The notes below the pieces were generated by a model that worked only from the letters and a program-made list of their open reading frames with translations, ran no database searches and had not been told where the DNA came from. Positions 55,819-64,000 of a stretch of DNA of 64,000 nucleotides are shown here, piece after piece. Every line of letters begins with the position of its first letter. Position 1 is the stretch's first letter. The position numbers and the translations under genes are program-made. The DNA is taken from positions 4,774,001 to 4,838,000 of the forward strand of contig NZ_CP014007.2 in NCBI RefSeq assembly GCF_001658025.2. Direction: 5' to 3'. The stretch comes from Kosakonia oryzae (GTDB taxonomy: Bacteria > Pseudomonadota > Gammaproteobacteria > Enterobacterales > Enterobacteriaceae).

Positions 55819-56355
55819 TTATACCCTGCCAGACAGAACGATGCCTTTCATTGAAAAACTACAGGAAAACTGTTCAACCGTAACAGCATGATGTGTTTTC
55901 CCCCAGGTTGTCGGATCCATAAAACAGATAAAGCGTTGGCCAAACATATTCCTGAGTGCATAGAGCAAAACCAGGTGTCCACCACGACGGCCATCGCACG
56001 GAAATTTATGCGTAACAGAAGCGATGATGAGCTGTGATGTTGTCAGTTTTTCTATGACCTGCTCCAGACTCAACGGCATCGCCTGGGCGGTAATGCCATG
56101 CGTTGAAATCACCTGCGCAAGTTGTTCATGCCGCCAGCCCTGCGCGGTATACCCGCCGATGCTGACACAAGCGTTGAACAACGTTTGGACAGAAACATGA
56201 ATCCCTTCCAGTAACAGGAGTGCCGAGCTTGCGCATGCCAGCCCACATGATCGAACGGACCAAAAATCAAGAAGTTCCGTCAACGACGCCGGCAGACTGT
56301 GGAACTCTTTGAGTTCCGTGTGCCAATACTGGCAAACGTAAGGTGGTCTTTTCAC
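55819..56355 (-). CDS. C39-like papain-fold cysteine peptidase or acyltransferase
   Basis: A 178-residue protein with the layout of the peptidase C39-like family. Cys37 lies in VRSCGLACASSALLLL, His127 in RRGGHLVLLYAL and Asp147 in CFMDPTTWG, giving a probable Cys-His-Asp triad. No membrane segment, ABC-transporter part or precursor peptide gene is found next to it, unlike C39 proteases of bacteriocin exporters. In this cluster it could trim a peptide, form or transfer an amide, or hydrolyse the product. The ATG overlaps the stop of the Ddl-like gene (ATGA). Confidence 0.78.
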   Translation of the reverse strand: MKRPPYVCQYWHTELKEFHSLPASLTELLDFWSVRSCGLACASSALLLLEGIHVSVQTLFNACVSIGGYTAQGWRHEQLAQVISTHGITAQAMPLSLEQVIEKLTTSQLIIASVTHKFPCDGRRGGHLVLLYALRNMFGQRFICFMDPTTWGKTHHAVTVEQFSCSFSMKGIVLSGRV

Positions 56356-57416
56356 ATCGGTGCCTGGTGCGTTGCTTGCTTAAGAAATGCCGTATTCATT
56401 ATTGCGAGGATCATTTCTTCATAGCTGAAGCCGAAAGAGGTAAACATTTGGGTAAAGTTCCCGCCATGAGAAATCCCTGGCACAGTATTGATCTCCAGGA
56501 CAAAGACGTTATCGCCCTGAATCATCATGTCGACCCTGGAAATACCTTCACAGCCACTGTGCAAAAATGCCTGCCATGCAGTCTCTTTTATGGTTTGCTG
56601 CTGTGTTGCAGAAAAATTGCCGCCCAAACAGTAGTTAATGCTATTTTTGCTTTTGCCAAGTTTCAATTCTGCATCATAAAACTGCGCTTCCGTCTCTGTA
56701 GTCAGTACCGGCAGAACATAGTATCCGGTTGATAATTGAATAATTCCAACCGTCACAAATGCGCCATCAATATACTTTTCCATTAAGTACGAAGTGATGC
56801 CTTTCACACACTGCTGTTCTTTCCAGTATTTCAAATCCTGATCGTTGTTAATTAACGTAATACCCAGGCTGCTGCCACCCTGCCTTTCTTTCATCATTAC
56901 CGGATAAGCAAGAATAGCGGCTTTTGTCTGTAATGAATCTAGCGTTTCACCGCTTTCCAGTTCGTAATAAGGCGCGGTATTAATGCCTGAACTTTTCATA
57001 ACGTGCTTGAAATATAATTTATCGCAACAAATGGCGCTGGCTGCGATGCCAGGCCCAGGATAAGCAACACCAAGATAATCCAGCCATCCCTGAATACGAC
57101 CATCTTCGCCAAATTCGCCTTGCGCATAAATAAATGCATAATCAGCAACAGCCAGATAATCTTTTATTTTGGCGTCGGTACTGGCCACTCTTTTGTAGTT
57201 GAGCCCCAAAGCACACAGGGCTTTATCAATAGCCAGAATCCCCCTTATTTCAGCGGCTGCATTATGCGTATATATTTTATTTTCATCGGAATGGTCGCCT
57301 TCAACCAACACAATGAATTTGTCTTCCAGAGTGCTTTTCAGATTAGTAAGAACGTTTCTTTCAAGATCGAAATTTGAATATAGCTCATCATCTGTTTTAT
57401 AAGAAAAAACAGTCAT
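56352..57416 (-). CDS. D-Ala-D-Ala ligase-like ATP-grasp enzyme
   Basis: A 354-residue ATP-grasp ligase resembling D-alanine:D-alanine ligase. It has GEFGEDGRIQGWLDYLGVAY (Ddl GEDG.IQG motif), the ATP-binding VMMKERQGGSSLGI and the metal-binding Glu/Asn in VFVLEINTVPGISHGGNF. The omega-loop segment reads FYDAELKLGKSK instead of the Ddl 'YDYE.KY' pattern. The substrate is therefore likely not two D-alanines. N-terminal residues about 1-90 are only weakly Ddl-like. Housekeeping ddl genes lie elsewhere in enterics. It could build the product or give resistance to it, as the Ddl of the cycloserine cluster does. Confidence 0.85.
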   Translation of the reverse strand: MTVFSYKTDDELYSNFDLERNVLTNLKSTLEDKFIVLVEGDHSDENKIYTHNAAAEIRGILAIDKALCALGLNYKRVASTDAKIKDYLAVADYAFIYAQGEFGEDGRIQGWLDYLGVAYPGPGIAASAICCDKLYFKHVMKSSGINTAPYYELESGETLDSLQTKAAILAYPVMMKERQGGSSLGITLINNDQDLKYWKEQQCVKGITSYLMEKYIDGAFVTVGIIQLSTGYYVLPVLTTETEAQFYDAELKLGKSKNSINYCLGGNFSATQQQTIKETAWQAFLHSGCEGISRVDMMIQGDNVFVLEINTVPGISHGGNFTQMFTSFGFSYEEMILAIMNTAFLKQATHQAPM

Positions 57417-57450
57417 AATCAGGAGTTCCCCATAAAAATAGATTGCTGGG

Positions 57451-58377
57451 TTATTTTGCCGCTAGTTTAGAGATATAGCGCTCACCGGAATCAGGAGAGA
57501 TGCAAACAATATGCTTGTAGAGTGCCATTTCGGCTATTTTTTTCGCCACTGAAACAATAGCACCACTCGACAGGCCAATATCTACTGCATCACTGGTATA
57601 CAGCTCATGGCAGGTGTCGATGGCTTCTCTATCGGTAACCTGATAAATCTCGTCGACAAATTTTTTGTCATATATTTCCGGAATAAAATCAGAACCGACC
57701 CCTTCAATACACCAGGGCTTTGGCTGACGATCCTCGGAATATTTATCTGCGTGATAAATCGAACCGGCTGGATCAATAGCGATAATTTTCACATTGGGAG
57801 CATGTTCGCGGAAGTAACGCGATATTCCCATGACGGTACCGCCGGATCCGATACCACAAACAATGGCATCCACATTGCCCTGCGTTTGTTGGTATATTTC
57901 TGGTGCTGTTGAAAAATAATGAGCTTCACTGTTATAAGGAGAACAGAATTGGTTAAGATAATACCGCCCGGAAACTGCTGCGTATTCTTTAGCCATTTCT
58001 ATATAGTGGGTTCGGGAACCTGCGGGGGACGATGATGAAGTGAGGATAACATTAGCGCCAAGATGTTTTAATAACGCCAGTTTCTCTTTACTGATTTTAT
58101 CATGGGTAACAATGGTGACTTTATATCCCTTATGCTTTCCGATCCAGGCAACGCCAACACCTGTATTACCGGAGGTAGCTTCAACCAATTCCATACCGGG
58201 TCTAATTTTCTCATGCCGTTCGCATTGAGAAATCATCCGTAATGCAACCCGGTCTTTTATTGATCCTCCGGGGTTGAATGATTCCAGCTTGACATAAAGA
58301 TGAGAATTGAACTGCCGGTCTTTAAGAATCTCTATCAATGGCGTATTGCCAATTGAATCCGTGATATCACCTGTCAT
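57451..58377 (-). CDS. Cysteine-synthase/cystathionine-beta-synthase-like PLP enzyme
   Basis: A 308-residue fold-type II PLP enzyme. The PLP lysine is K41 in NPGGSIKDRVALRM, with SGNTG and GIGSGGTVMG cofactor loops. The IAIDPAGSIY and EGVGSDFIPEIYD segments are closer to cystathionine beta-synthase than to CysK. It should replace the beta substituent of serine or O-acetylserine by a nucleophile, giving a beta-substituted alanine. As the first gene of a cluster with two peptide-type ligases, it probably makes a non-standard amino acid building block. No partner such as an ornithine-cyclodeaminase-like gene is present. Confidence 0.88.
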   Translation of the reverse strand: MTGDITDSIGNTPLIEILKDRQFNSHLYVKLESFNPGGSIKDRVALRMISQCERHEKIRPGMELVEATSGNTGVGVAWIGKHKGYKVTIVTHDKISKEKLALLKHLGANVILTSSSSPAGSRTHYIEMAKEYAAVSGRYYLNQFCSPYNSEAHYFSTAPEIYQQTQGNVDAIVCGIGSGGTVMGISRYFREHAPNVKIIAIDPAGSIYHADKYSEDRQPKPWCIEGVGSDFIPEIYDKKFVDEIYQVTDREAIDTCHELYTSDAVDIGLSSGAIVSVAKKIAEMALYKHIVCISPDSGERYISKLAAK

Positions 58378-58978
58378 AGGTATTTAATCCATCAAATTGT
58401 CACAAGAATAATACGACTGGCTATCATAAGCCAGCCTTATAAGGCTATGCCCCAAATTAATAACAGTCAATCAACAGGCAATAGTGCTCAAATAATCACC
58501 TCTTTGTTTTTATACATATTTTTCATGGAGTTACAATAAAACCACTAATAGACAACAAATGATAACAGTGACAATCAGATAAAAATTAGAATGTATTTTT
58601 ATAACCGCGCAAAAAGACAGGATATTCAACCAGACAGAGTCTGGTGAATAAGTTTTATTATTCACATTGCGATTACAGCGAAATATTATTTGCAACGCAG
58701 AGATCCCTTCATGGAATTATTCCAATCTTTGTATTCAGCATTTGTGATAATTTCATCGTGTTAAAATAAGGCAAATAATCTTTGTCTGTGAAGACGTATC
58801 GGCAATATTTCGGATAACGGTTTTTAATATGCCAGAAAAGCAAGCTACCAAATTTGGTTATTATTGGCTAAATACGGAAACGCGCAGGGAGAGGATAAAA
58901 ACGTCTCTGTGAAGAGGATAAGGGGGAAACCGCTATCTTCCCCCTGAGGAATGCTTTATACGTACTGCTCAAAGCCGA
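58378..58978. promoter_or_regulatory. AT-rich control region before the biosynthetic cluster
   Basis: About 600 AT-rich bases without a credible gene. CTGGCT-N6-AGCCAG (58417-58434) overlaps AGCCTTATAAGGCT (58433-58446). A minus-strand -10-like TATTAT lies at 58404-58409 just downstream, while the -35 is poor, which would fit activator dependence. The rest, toward cybC, shows nothing I can name. Confidence 0.5.
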
Positions 58979-59365
58979 TTAACGATACTTCTTGTGATAG
59001 GTGTTGCGCGTGTCAACAAACCCTTTCGCTGCCGCCTGTGCTTCTTTCACTTTGCCTTCGTTGGCCAGCTTCAGCGCACCGTCAATTTGCCCCACCAGGA
59101 TATCAAAACCGTGCCGGAAATCTTTCATCTCGGCGCTGTCCGGCGCTTTGCCTTCCAGCTTCGGCGGTGTGGCTTTTTGTGCATCCAGCGCGGCGGTACG
59201 CATCTTGGTTAACGCATCTTTCATTTCTGTGGCGTCACTGGTTTTCTGCACCACTTTGAGATTTTCGTTGAGGGTATCCATATCATCACCGAGATCGGCG
59301 GCAAACACCGTCGAACCAACAAACAATGACGACACAGCAAGGATCGCTAACAGATTTTTACGCAT
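58979..59365 (-). CDS. cybC: Soluble cytochrome b562
   Basis: A 128-residue periplasmic four-helix haem protein, apparently intact. The signal peptide ([20 protein letters not shown], cleavage after FAA-less AVFA) precedes mature [14 protein letters not shown]. The haem ligands Met7 and His102 of mature cytochrome b562 are kept ([15 protein letters not shown]). The role in enterics is unclear; in E. coli K-12 the gene is disrupted. It follows pmbA on the same strand. Confidence 0.96.
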   Translation of the reverse strand: MRKNLLAILAVSSLFVGSTVFAADLGDDMDTLNENLKVVQKTSDATEMKDALTKMRTAALDAQKATPPKLEGKAPDSAEMKDFRHGFDILVGQIDGALKLANEGKVKEAQAAAKGFVDTRNTYHKKYR

Positions 59366-59425
59366 TGCTCACTTCCTTTTTATTATTCACGCTTAAGGCG
59401 CACTGCTTTGCGCCACGGAGTAATG

Positions 59426-60778
59426 TTATTGTCCGGCGATTTTCATCTCCGGTAACAACACTGAACCACACTGAATGTTACTGCGCTGTTCAATATCGTC
59501 ACCGATGGTAACAATATTGCGCCACATCTCTTTTAAGTTGCCGGCGATGGTAATTTCGCTCACCGGATACTGAATTTCACCATTTTCTACCCAAAAACCA
59601 GAAGCTCCACGGGAATAATCGCCGGTAATACCGCTCACGCCCTGCCCCATCAGTTCGGTCACCACCAGGCCGGTGCCCATCTCTTTCAGCATCTGCTCAA
59701 AGCTCAGGCCGCGTCCGGCAATGCGCCAGTTGTGAATACCACCAGCGTGGCCAGTGCTTTTCAGCCCCAGTTTACGTGCGGAGTAGTTGGTCAGCAGCCA
59801 CTGCATCAACACGCCATCTTTAATGATATCGCGGCGTTCGGTGCGCACGCCTTCGCTGTCGAACGGCGTCGAAGCCAGCCCTTTACGCAGATGCGGATGC
59901 TCTTCAATGGTCAGCCATTCCGGCAGGATCTGTTTGCCGAGATAGTCGAGCAGGAAAGTCGATTTACGGTACACCGCGCCACCAGCAATCGCACCGACCA
60001 GATGACCAAACAGCCCGGTTGCCACTTCATGACCGAAAATTACCGGCGCTTTCATGGTCGGCAGCTTACGCGGCGAGAGGCGCGACAGCGTGCGCTTAGC
60101 GCACTCTTCGCCGACCCACTCCGGCGTTTTCAGATCGTTGATATCACGACCAATGGTGTACGCATAATCGCGCTCCATTTCGCCGTTCTCTTCGGCAATC
60201 ACGCAGCTCGACAGCGAATGGCGGGTGGAGCAGTAGCTTTGCAACATACCGTGGCTGTTGCCGAAAACTTTAATGCCGTAGTGGCTGTTGAAGCTGCCGC
60301 CTTCGGTATTAGTGATGCGTTTGTCAGCCTTCAGCGCGGTTTGTTCAGCGCGAGCCGCCCACTCAATCGCCTCATCCGGCGTCACTTCCGCCGGGTGGAA
60401 AAGATCGAGATCCGGCGCATCGAAGGCCAGTAGTTCTTTGTCCGCCACGCCTGCATAAGGATCCGGCGAGGTGTAGCGGGCAATATCCAGCGCGGCCTGC
60501 ACCGTACGGGCGATGGCATCCGGGCTGAGATCGGTGGATGACGCGCTGCCTTTGCGGTTCTGGTGATAAACGGTGATCCCCAGCGCGCCGTCGCTGTTAA
60601 ATTCTACATTCTCCACTTCACCGTAGCGCGTGCTGACGCCGATCCCGGTGGTTTTGCTAACCGCCACTTCCGCACCATCCGCTTTCCCGGAGGCCAGCTC
60701 CAGTGCTGTGGAAACCGCTTCTTCCAGCGTTTTGCGTTGTTGTGCAACTTGTGTGATTACTTTCATCGCCAATGCCAT
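59426..60778 (-). CDS. pmbA: Metalloprotease subunit TldE (PmbA)
   Basis: A 450-residue TldD/PmbA family protein. With TldD it forms a heterodimeric protease that matures microcin B17 and degrades CcdA in E. coli; TldE is the subunit without zinc catalytic motif. The start [20 protein letters not shown] follows E. coli; 23 codons open upstream are excluded. The conserved [20 protein letters not shown] and [19 protein letters not shown] segments and the C-terminal [18 protein letters not shown] are intact. Confidence 0.97.
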   Translation of the reverse strand: MALAMKVITQVAQQRKTLEEAVSTALELASGKADGAEVAVSKTTGIGVSTRYGEVENVEFNSDGALGITVYHQNRKGSASSTDLSPDAIARTVQAALDIARYTSPDPYAGVADKELLAFDAPDLDLFHPAEVTPDEAIEWAARAEQTALKADKRITNTEGGSFNSHYGIKVFGNSHGMLQSYCSTRHSLSSCVIAEENGEMERDYAYTIGRDINDLKTPEWVGEECAKRTLSRLSPRKLPTMKAPVIFGHEVATGLFGHLVGAIAGGAVYRKSTFLLDYLGKQILPEWLTIEEHPHLRKGLASTPFDSEGVRTERRDIIKDGVLMQWLLTNYSARKLGLKSTGHAGGIHNWRIAGRGLSFEQMLKEMGTGLVVTELMGQGVSGITGDYSRGASGFWVENGEIQYPVSEITIAGNLKEMWRNIVTIGDDIEQRSNIQCGSVLLPEMKIAGQ

Positions 60779-60873
60779 AATTAAGGGAGAGAATCTTTGA
60801 AGTCTAACAGAGAACCGTTTTTCAGTGCGCGCCTTAACTGGTAACATTAGCCTCTTTTTTTAAGGAGCCTGAG

Positions 60874-61428
60874 ATGACAAAGCAGCCCGACGACTGGCTC
60901 GACGACGTGCCCGGTGATGATATTGAAGACGAAGATGATGAGATCATCTGGGTCAGTAAAAGTGAAATTAAGCGCGATGCTGAAGAGTTAAAGCAGCTTG
61001 GCGCGGAAATGGTAGATCTGGGGAAAAACGCGCTGGATAAGCTCCCGCTCGACCAGGATCTGCGTGACGCCATTGAACTGGCGCAGCGCATCAAAAAAGA
61101 GGGCCGCCGCCGCCAGCTACAGCTGATCGGTAAAATGCTGCGTCAACGCGACGTGGATCCTATCCGCCAGGCGCTGGATAAGCTGAAAAACCGTCACAAC
61201 CAGCAGGTGGCATTTTTCCATAAGCTGGAGCAGATTCGCGATCGTCTGATCGAAGAGGGCGACGATGCGGTGCCGGAAGTGCTGAACCTGTGGCCGAACG
61301 CCGACCGTCAGCAACTGCGTTCGCTTATCCGTAACGCGCAGAAAGAGAAAGAAGGCAACAAACCGCCAAAATCCGCGCGTTTGATTTTCCAGTATCTGCG
61401 CGAACTGGCCGAAACCAGCGAGCAGTAA
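60874..61428 (+). CDS. darP: Ribosome-associated protein DarP (YjgA)
   Basis: A 184-residue helical protein of the DUF615 family that associates with late 50S ribosomal subunits during assembly. The acidic N-terminus ([20 protein letters not shown]) is followed by the conserved [20 protein letters not shown] and the [20 protein letters not shown] segment. Divergent from pmbA, as in E. coli. Confidence 0.96.
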   Translation: MTKQPDDWLDDVPGDDIEDEDDEIIWVSKSEIKRDAEELKQLGAEMVDLGKNALDKLPLDQDLRDAIELAQRIKKEGRRRQLQLIGKMLRQRDVDPIRQALDKLKNRHNQQVAFFHKLEQIRDRLIEEGDDAVPEVLNLWPNADRQQLRSLIRNAQKEKEGNKPPKSARLIFQYLRELAETSEQ

Positions 61429-61716
61429 TCGCCCGACAATCCCCCTCTCCGCCAGGGGAGGGATTTCCCCCGTTTTTTTATCGCCTTTCTGCATTACACC
61501 TGTTTAGCTGAATCGTTAAAGCTAAAATCATCAGCGATCACAAATTTAATACCGTTATACGTTTCATTTCTCTCATAAATGGGATCAATATTCGCTTTTC
61601 AGACATCATTCTGCGCTGTTTTTCATCAGATGAATCGGATCACATTTTATCCACTGCGCAAAACGTAGATTTTCGCCGTGGTGACGATAATCGATTCAGC
61701 TAAAAAGGATGAAATG

Positions 61717-62925
61717 ATGAAAAAGAGAGTAATACTTTCCGCTCTGGCACTGCTTATCTCTGGCCCGGCGATGGCGAAAACTTGGGTGCTGACAAGTGCT
61801 GAAGGCGGTACAGAACAAGGAAACTGGCGGATTACCAGCGATCAGCTGAACATCAAAGATCAGCAGTTCAGCATTGAGCAGGTGGTACTGCATGGTGGCA
61901 AGCAGGAAGGCAGTAAAGTCATTAAACTGATCAGCAAAAACGGCCTCACCATTGCCCTTAGCCCGACGCGCGGCATGAATTTGCTTTACGCCGACGGTTT
62001 TGGCGTACATCTGGGCTGGAATTCACCGGTTAAAGAGGTAGTCAACCCGGCATTTATTAACCTCGAAAGCCGTAACGGCCTGGGCTGGCTGGAAGGTTTC
62101 AACGAGATGGTGGTGCGCTGCGGTTATGAATGGACCGGCCATCCGGTCACCGCTGACGGGCAGATTTATACCCTGCACGGCAAAGTGGGCAACACGCCTG
62201 CATCCCAGGTTTCGGTGGATGTCAGCGAAACAGCGCCTTATGAAATTCGTATTCGCGGGCTGGTAAAAGAGAGCGCGTTTAAAAAAGTGGATCTGCAAAC
62301 TGAGACGGAGCTGCGCTATATTCCTGGCAGCAACAGCTTCAGCCTGCATGATGTGCTGACCAACCATGCGGATTACCCACACGACTATCAAATTATCTAT
62401 CACAGCAACTTCAGCAAACCGATTCTCGAACAGGGCGCGCGTTTTATAACGCCGTATGAAAACGTCAGCCCCTTCAATGATTACGCCAAAGGTGGCCTGA
62501 AAGAGTGGCAAACCTACGCCGGGCCGACCAAAGGCTTCGATGAGATGGTGTTTAATATCAAACCGCTGGCCGATGCCAGCAAACAGACGGTGGCCGCGCT
62601 GGTGAACAAAGCGGGCGATATAGGGGTGGCGATTAGCTATAACACCGAACAACTGCCAGTGCTGACGATGTGGAAAAACACGGACACGGAAAAACAGGGC
62701 TATGTCACCGGAATTGAGCCGGGCACCAGCTATGCCTATCCGGTCACCATTGAACGCGCGCAAAAACGCGTAAAACAACTGCAACCGGGTCAGAGTACAC
62801 GCTTCGATCTGACGTACACCCTGCTGCATAACAGATCACAGGTGGCTGACGTAGAGAAACGCGTGAAAGAGATTCAGGGCAGCAAAACGCCGCAAACTAT
62901 CGACACGCCAATGGCAAAAGAGTAA
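61717..62925 (+). CDS. Secreted DUF4432/aldose-epimerase-like protein
   Basis: A 402-residue protein with a Sec signal peptide (KRVILSALALLISGPAMA, then KTWVLTSAEG). The mature part is a galactose-mutarotase-like beta sandwich of the DUF4432 kind: LSPTRGMNLLYADGFGVHLG, WLEGFNEMVVRCGYEWTGHP, LHGKVGNTPA. The His of the LHG motif and Glu residues in the GIEPGTSYAYP segment are candidates for sugar binding. It probably acts on or binds a carbohydrate in the periplasm. I choose the ATG at 61717, seven bases after AAGGA; the ATG one codon earlier is equally in frame. The 288-base gap upstream is AT-rich. Confidence 0.85.
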   Translation: MKKRVILSALALLISGPAMAKTWVLTSAEGGTEQGNWRITSDQLNIKDQQFSIEQVVLHGGKQEGSKVIKLISKNGLTIALSPTRGMNLLYADGFGVHLGWNSPVKEVVNPAFINLESRNGLGWLEGFNEMVVRCGYEWTGHPVTADGQIYTLHGKVGNTPASQVSVDVSETAPYEIRIRGLVKESAFKKVDLQTETELRYIPGSNSFSLHDVLTNHADYPHDYQIIYHSNFSKPILEQGARFITPYENVSPFNDYAKGGLKEWQTYAGPTKGFDEMVFNIKPLADASKQTVAALVNKAGDIGVAISYNTEQLPVLTMWKNTDTEKQGYVTGIEPGTSYAYPVTIERAQKRVKQLQPGQSTRFDLTYTLLHNRSQVADVEKRVKEIQGSKTPQTIDTPMAKE

Positions 62926-62935
62926 TCCGCAGCCA

Positions 62936-62974
62936 TAAAAAAAACCGCGCCGGGTTCCCGGTCGCGGTTTTTTA
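62936..62974. terminator. Bidirectional terminator between DUF4432 gene and mpl
   Basis: AAAAAACCGCG and CGCGGTTTTTT flank a CCGGG-TT-CCCGG inner stem. A and T runs on both sides let it end transcripts in both directions. Confidence 0.9.
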
Positions 62975-62987
62975 TTTCAGCCAGCCG

Positions 62988-64000
62988 TCAGAGCTTGTCC
63001 GCTTCGGCCTCAGCCTTTTTCGCTAAGCCATCAAGCAGCTTCTGGTGAATGCCGCCGAAACCGCCGTTACTCATCACCAGAATATGATCGCCAGGCTGTG
63101 CGGTTTTGATGATCATCTCCGCCAGCGTATCGACATCCGCGCTCCAGTGAGCAGGCTGCACACAGGCGTCGGCCACTTCCGCCACCTGCCACGGAATATG
63201 CTGCGGTTGTAGCAGGAACACTTCATCAGCGCGTCCCAGCGACGGCGCCAGATCGTCTTTGCAGATGCCCATTTTCATCGTGTTGGAGCGCGGTTCCAGC
63301 ACGGCGATGATTTTCGCCGTACCGCCGACTTTACCGCGCAGCGCGGCCAGCGTGGCGAGGATTGCCGTCGGGTGATGCGCGAAATCGTCATACACCGTTA
63401 CGCCGTTTGCTTCCCCGCGCAACTCCAGGCGACGACGGGCATTGATAAACGAGCCCAGTGCACTGGCGGCATCCGCCGGTGTAACGCCAACATGGCGCGC
63501 AGCGGCAATCGCCATCAGACCGTTGTGCATGTTGTGCTCGCCCACCAGACCCCAGTTCACCTGCCCAACGCATGCGCCGTCCAGCCACACTTCCCAGCTT
63601 GAGGCATCGGTGGACAGTTTCTTCGCCTGCCAGTGGCCCTGTTCGCCCACCAGTTCCTGCTCGCTCCAGCAGCCCATCGCCATGGTCTGCTTCAGGTTGA
63701 TATCGTTTTCCGGCCAGATGATTTTCCCTTGTCCCGGCACGATGCGCACCAGGTGGTGGAACTGCTTCTGAATCGCCTTCAGGTCGTCAAAAATATCCGC
63801 ATGATCGAATTCAAGGTTATTCAGAATCAGCGTGCGCGGGCAGTAATGAACGAATTTGGAACGCTTGTCGAAGAACGCGCAGTCATACTCATCGGCTTCA
63901 ATGACGAAGAAAGGGCTATCGCCCAGACGCGCAGAAACCTCAAAGTTCCCTGGTACGCCGCCAATAACAAAGCCCGGCTTGTAGCCGCAGGCTTCGAGGA
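62988..64000 (-). CDS. mpl: UDP-MurNAc:L-Ala-gamma-D-Glu-meso-DAP ligase Mpl (partial, 5' end outside)
   Basis: The 3' part of a murein-tripeptide recycling ligase, which reattaches the recovered L-Ala-gamma-D-Glu-meso-diaminopimelate to UDP-MurNAc with ATP. The visible part, about 337 residues, runs from the central Mur-ligase domain (PGNFEVSARLGDSPFFVIEA, DEYDCAFFDKRSKFVHYCPR, NNLEFDHADIFDDL) into the C-terminal domain (DDFAHHPTAILATLAALRGK, EPRSNTMKMG, SNGGFGGIHQKLL). The frame is open to the window edge, so the start lies beyond it. Confidence 0.97.
   Translation of the reverse strand, partial: LEACGYKPGFVIGGVPGNFEVSARLGDSPFFVIEADEYDCAFFDKRSKFVHYCPRTLILNNLEFDHADIFDDLKAIQKQFHHLVRIVPGQGKIIWPENDINLKQTMAMGCWSEQELVGEQGHWQAKKLSTDASSWEVWLDGACVGQVNWGLVGEHNMHNGLMAIAAARHVGVTPADAASALGSFINARRRLELRGEANGVTVYDDFAHHPTAILATLAALRGKVGGTAKIIAVLEPRSNTMKMGICKDDLAPSLGRADEVFLLQPQHIPWQVAEVADACVQPAHWSADVDTLAEMIIKTAQPGDHILVMSNGGFGGIHQKLLDGLAKKAEAEADKL

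Overview
This is chromosomal DNA of a member of the Enterobacterales, close to Kosakonia, Enterobacter or Klebsiella. The backbone order matches the E. coli/Salmonella interval from leuX to mpl: leuX, ahr, lptG-lptF, pepA, holC, valS, yjgN, yjgM, rraB, argI, tabA, pyrLBI, ridA, mgtA, treR-treB-treC, nrdD-nrdG, cybC, pmbA, darP and mpl. Non-E. coli genes such as miaE, an arginine deiminase operon and a fused dihydroxyacetone kinase are also present. The genus cannot be fixed from the sequence alone. ERIC and REP elements, typical of enterics, lie between the genes.

Layout. (1) 0-4.6 kb, accessory DNA between leuX and ahr: a LuxR-type regulator, then a six-gene minus-strand operon encoding two DUF2589-like proteins, a GH24 lysozyme, a secreted barnase-fold protein that lacks key catalytic residues, and two small membrane proteins. 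(2) 4.6-19.5 kb, housekeeping: alcohol/aldehyde reductase, DHA kinase, LPS exporter permeases LptFG, PepA, HolC-ValS, YjgN, YjgM, MiaE and RraB. (3) 19.5-29 kb, a carbamoyl-phosphate and arginine region: argI behind tandem ARG boxes, tabA, an arcA-arcC-arcB-arcD operon with its own ArgR paralog, then the attenuated pyrLBI operon and ridA. (4) 29-40 kb: mgtA with an mgtL leader, the trehalose genes, and the anaerobic ribonucleotide reductase genes with FNR and NrdR sites.

(5) 39.9-58.9 kb, an accessory block between nrdG and cybC, which I recall as neighbours in E. coli. It holds relBE, an AraC/SDR divergent pair, a ten-gene minus-strand catabolic region, a LysR/quinone-reductase pair, and a lower-GC five-gene cluster. 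The catabolic region has a PRD protein, an SFCGS glycine-rich protein, DUF4312, DUF4311, DUF4310, an amidohydrolase, a DgaE-type ammonia lyase, a KDGP aldolase, a periplasmic lactonase and a multidomain PTS-type activator. Its order matches, from memory, the uncharacterised EF_0829-EF_0839 cluster of Enterococcus. The parts suggest uptake and breakdown of an (acylated) amino-sugar acid to pyruvate and glyceraldehyde 3-phosphate, through a membrane system that is not a recognisable PTS.

The five-gene cluster (53.3-58.4 kb) encodes a cystathionine-beta-synthase-like PLP enzyme, a D-Ala-D-Ala-ligase-like ATP-grasp enzyme, a C39-like papain-fold protein, a second ATP-grasp amino-acid ligase and an MFS exporter. 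It looks like a small biosynthetic cluster for an exported di- or tripeptide-like metabolite, and is the strongest candidate for an undescribed system. (6) 58.9-64 kb: backbone again, with cytochrome b562, TldE/PmbA, DarP, a secreted DUF4432-type protein and the 3' part of mpl running off the window.
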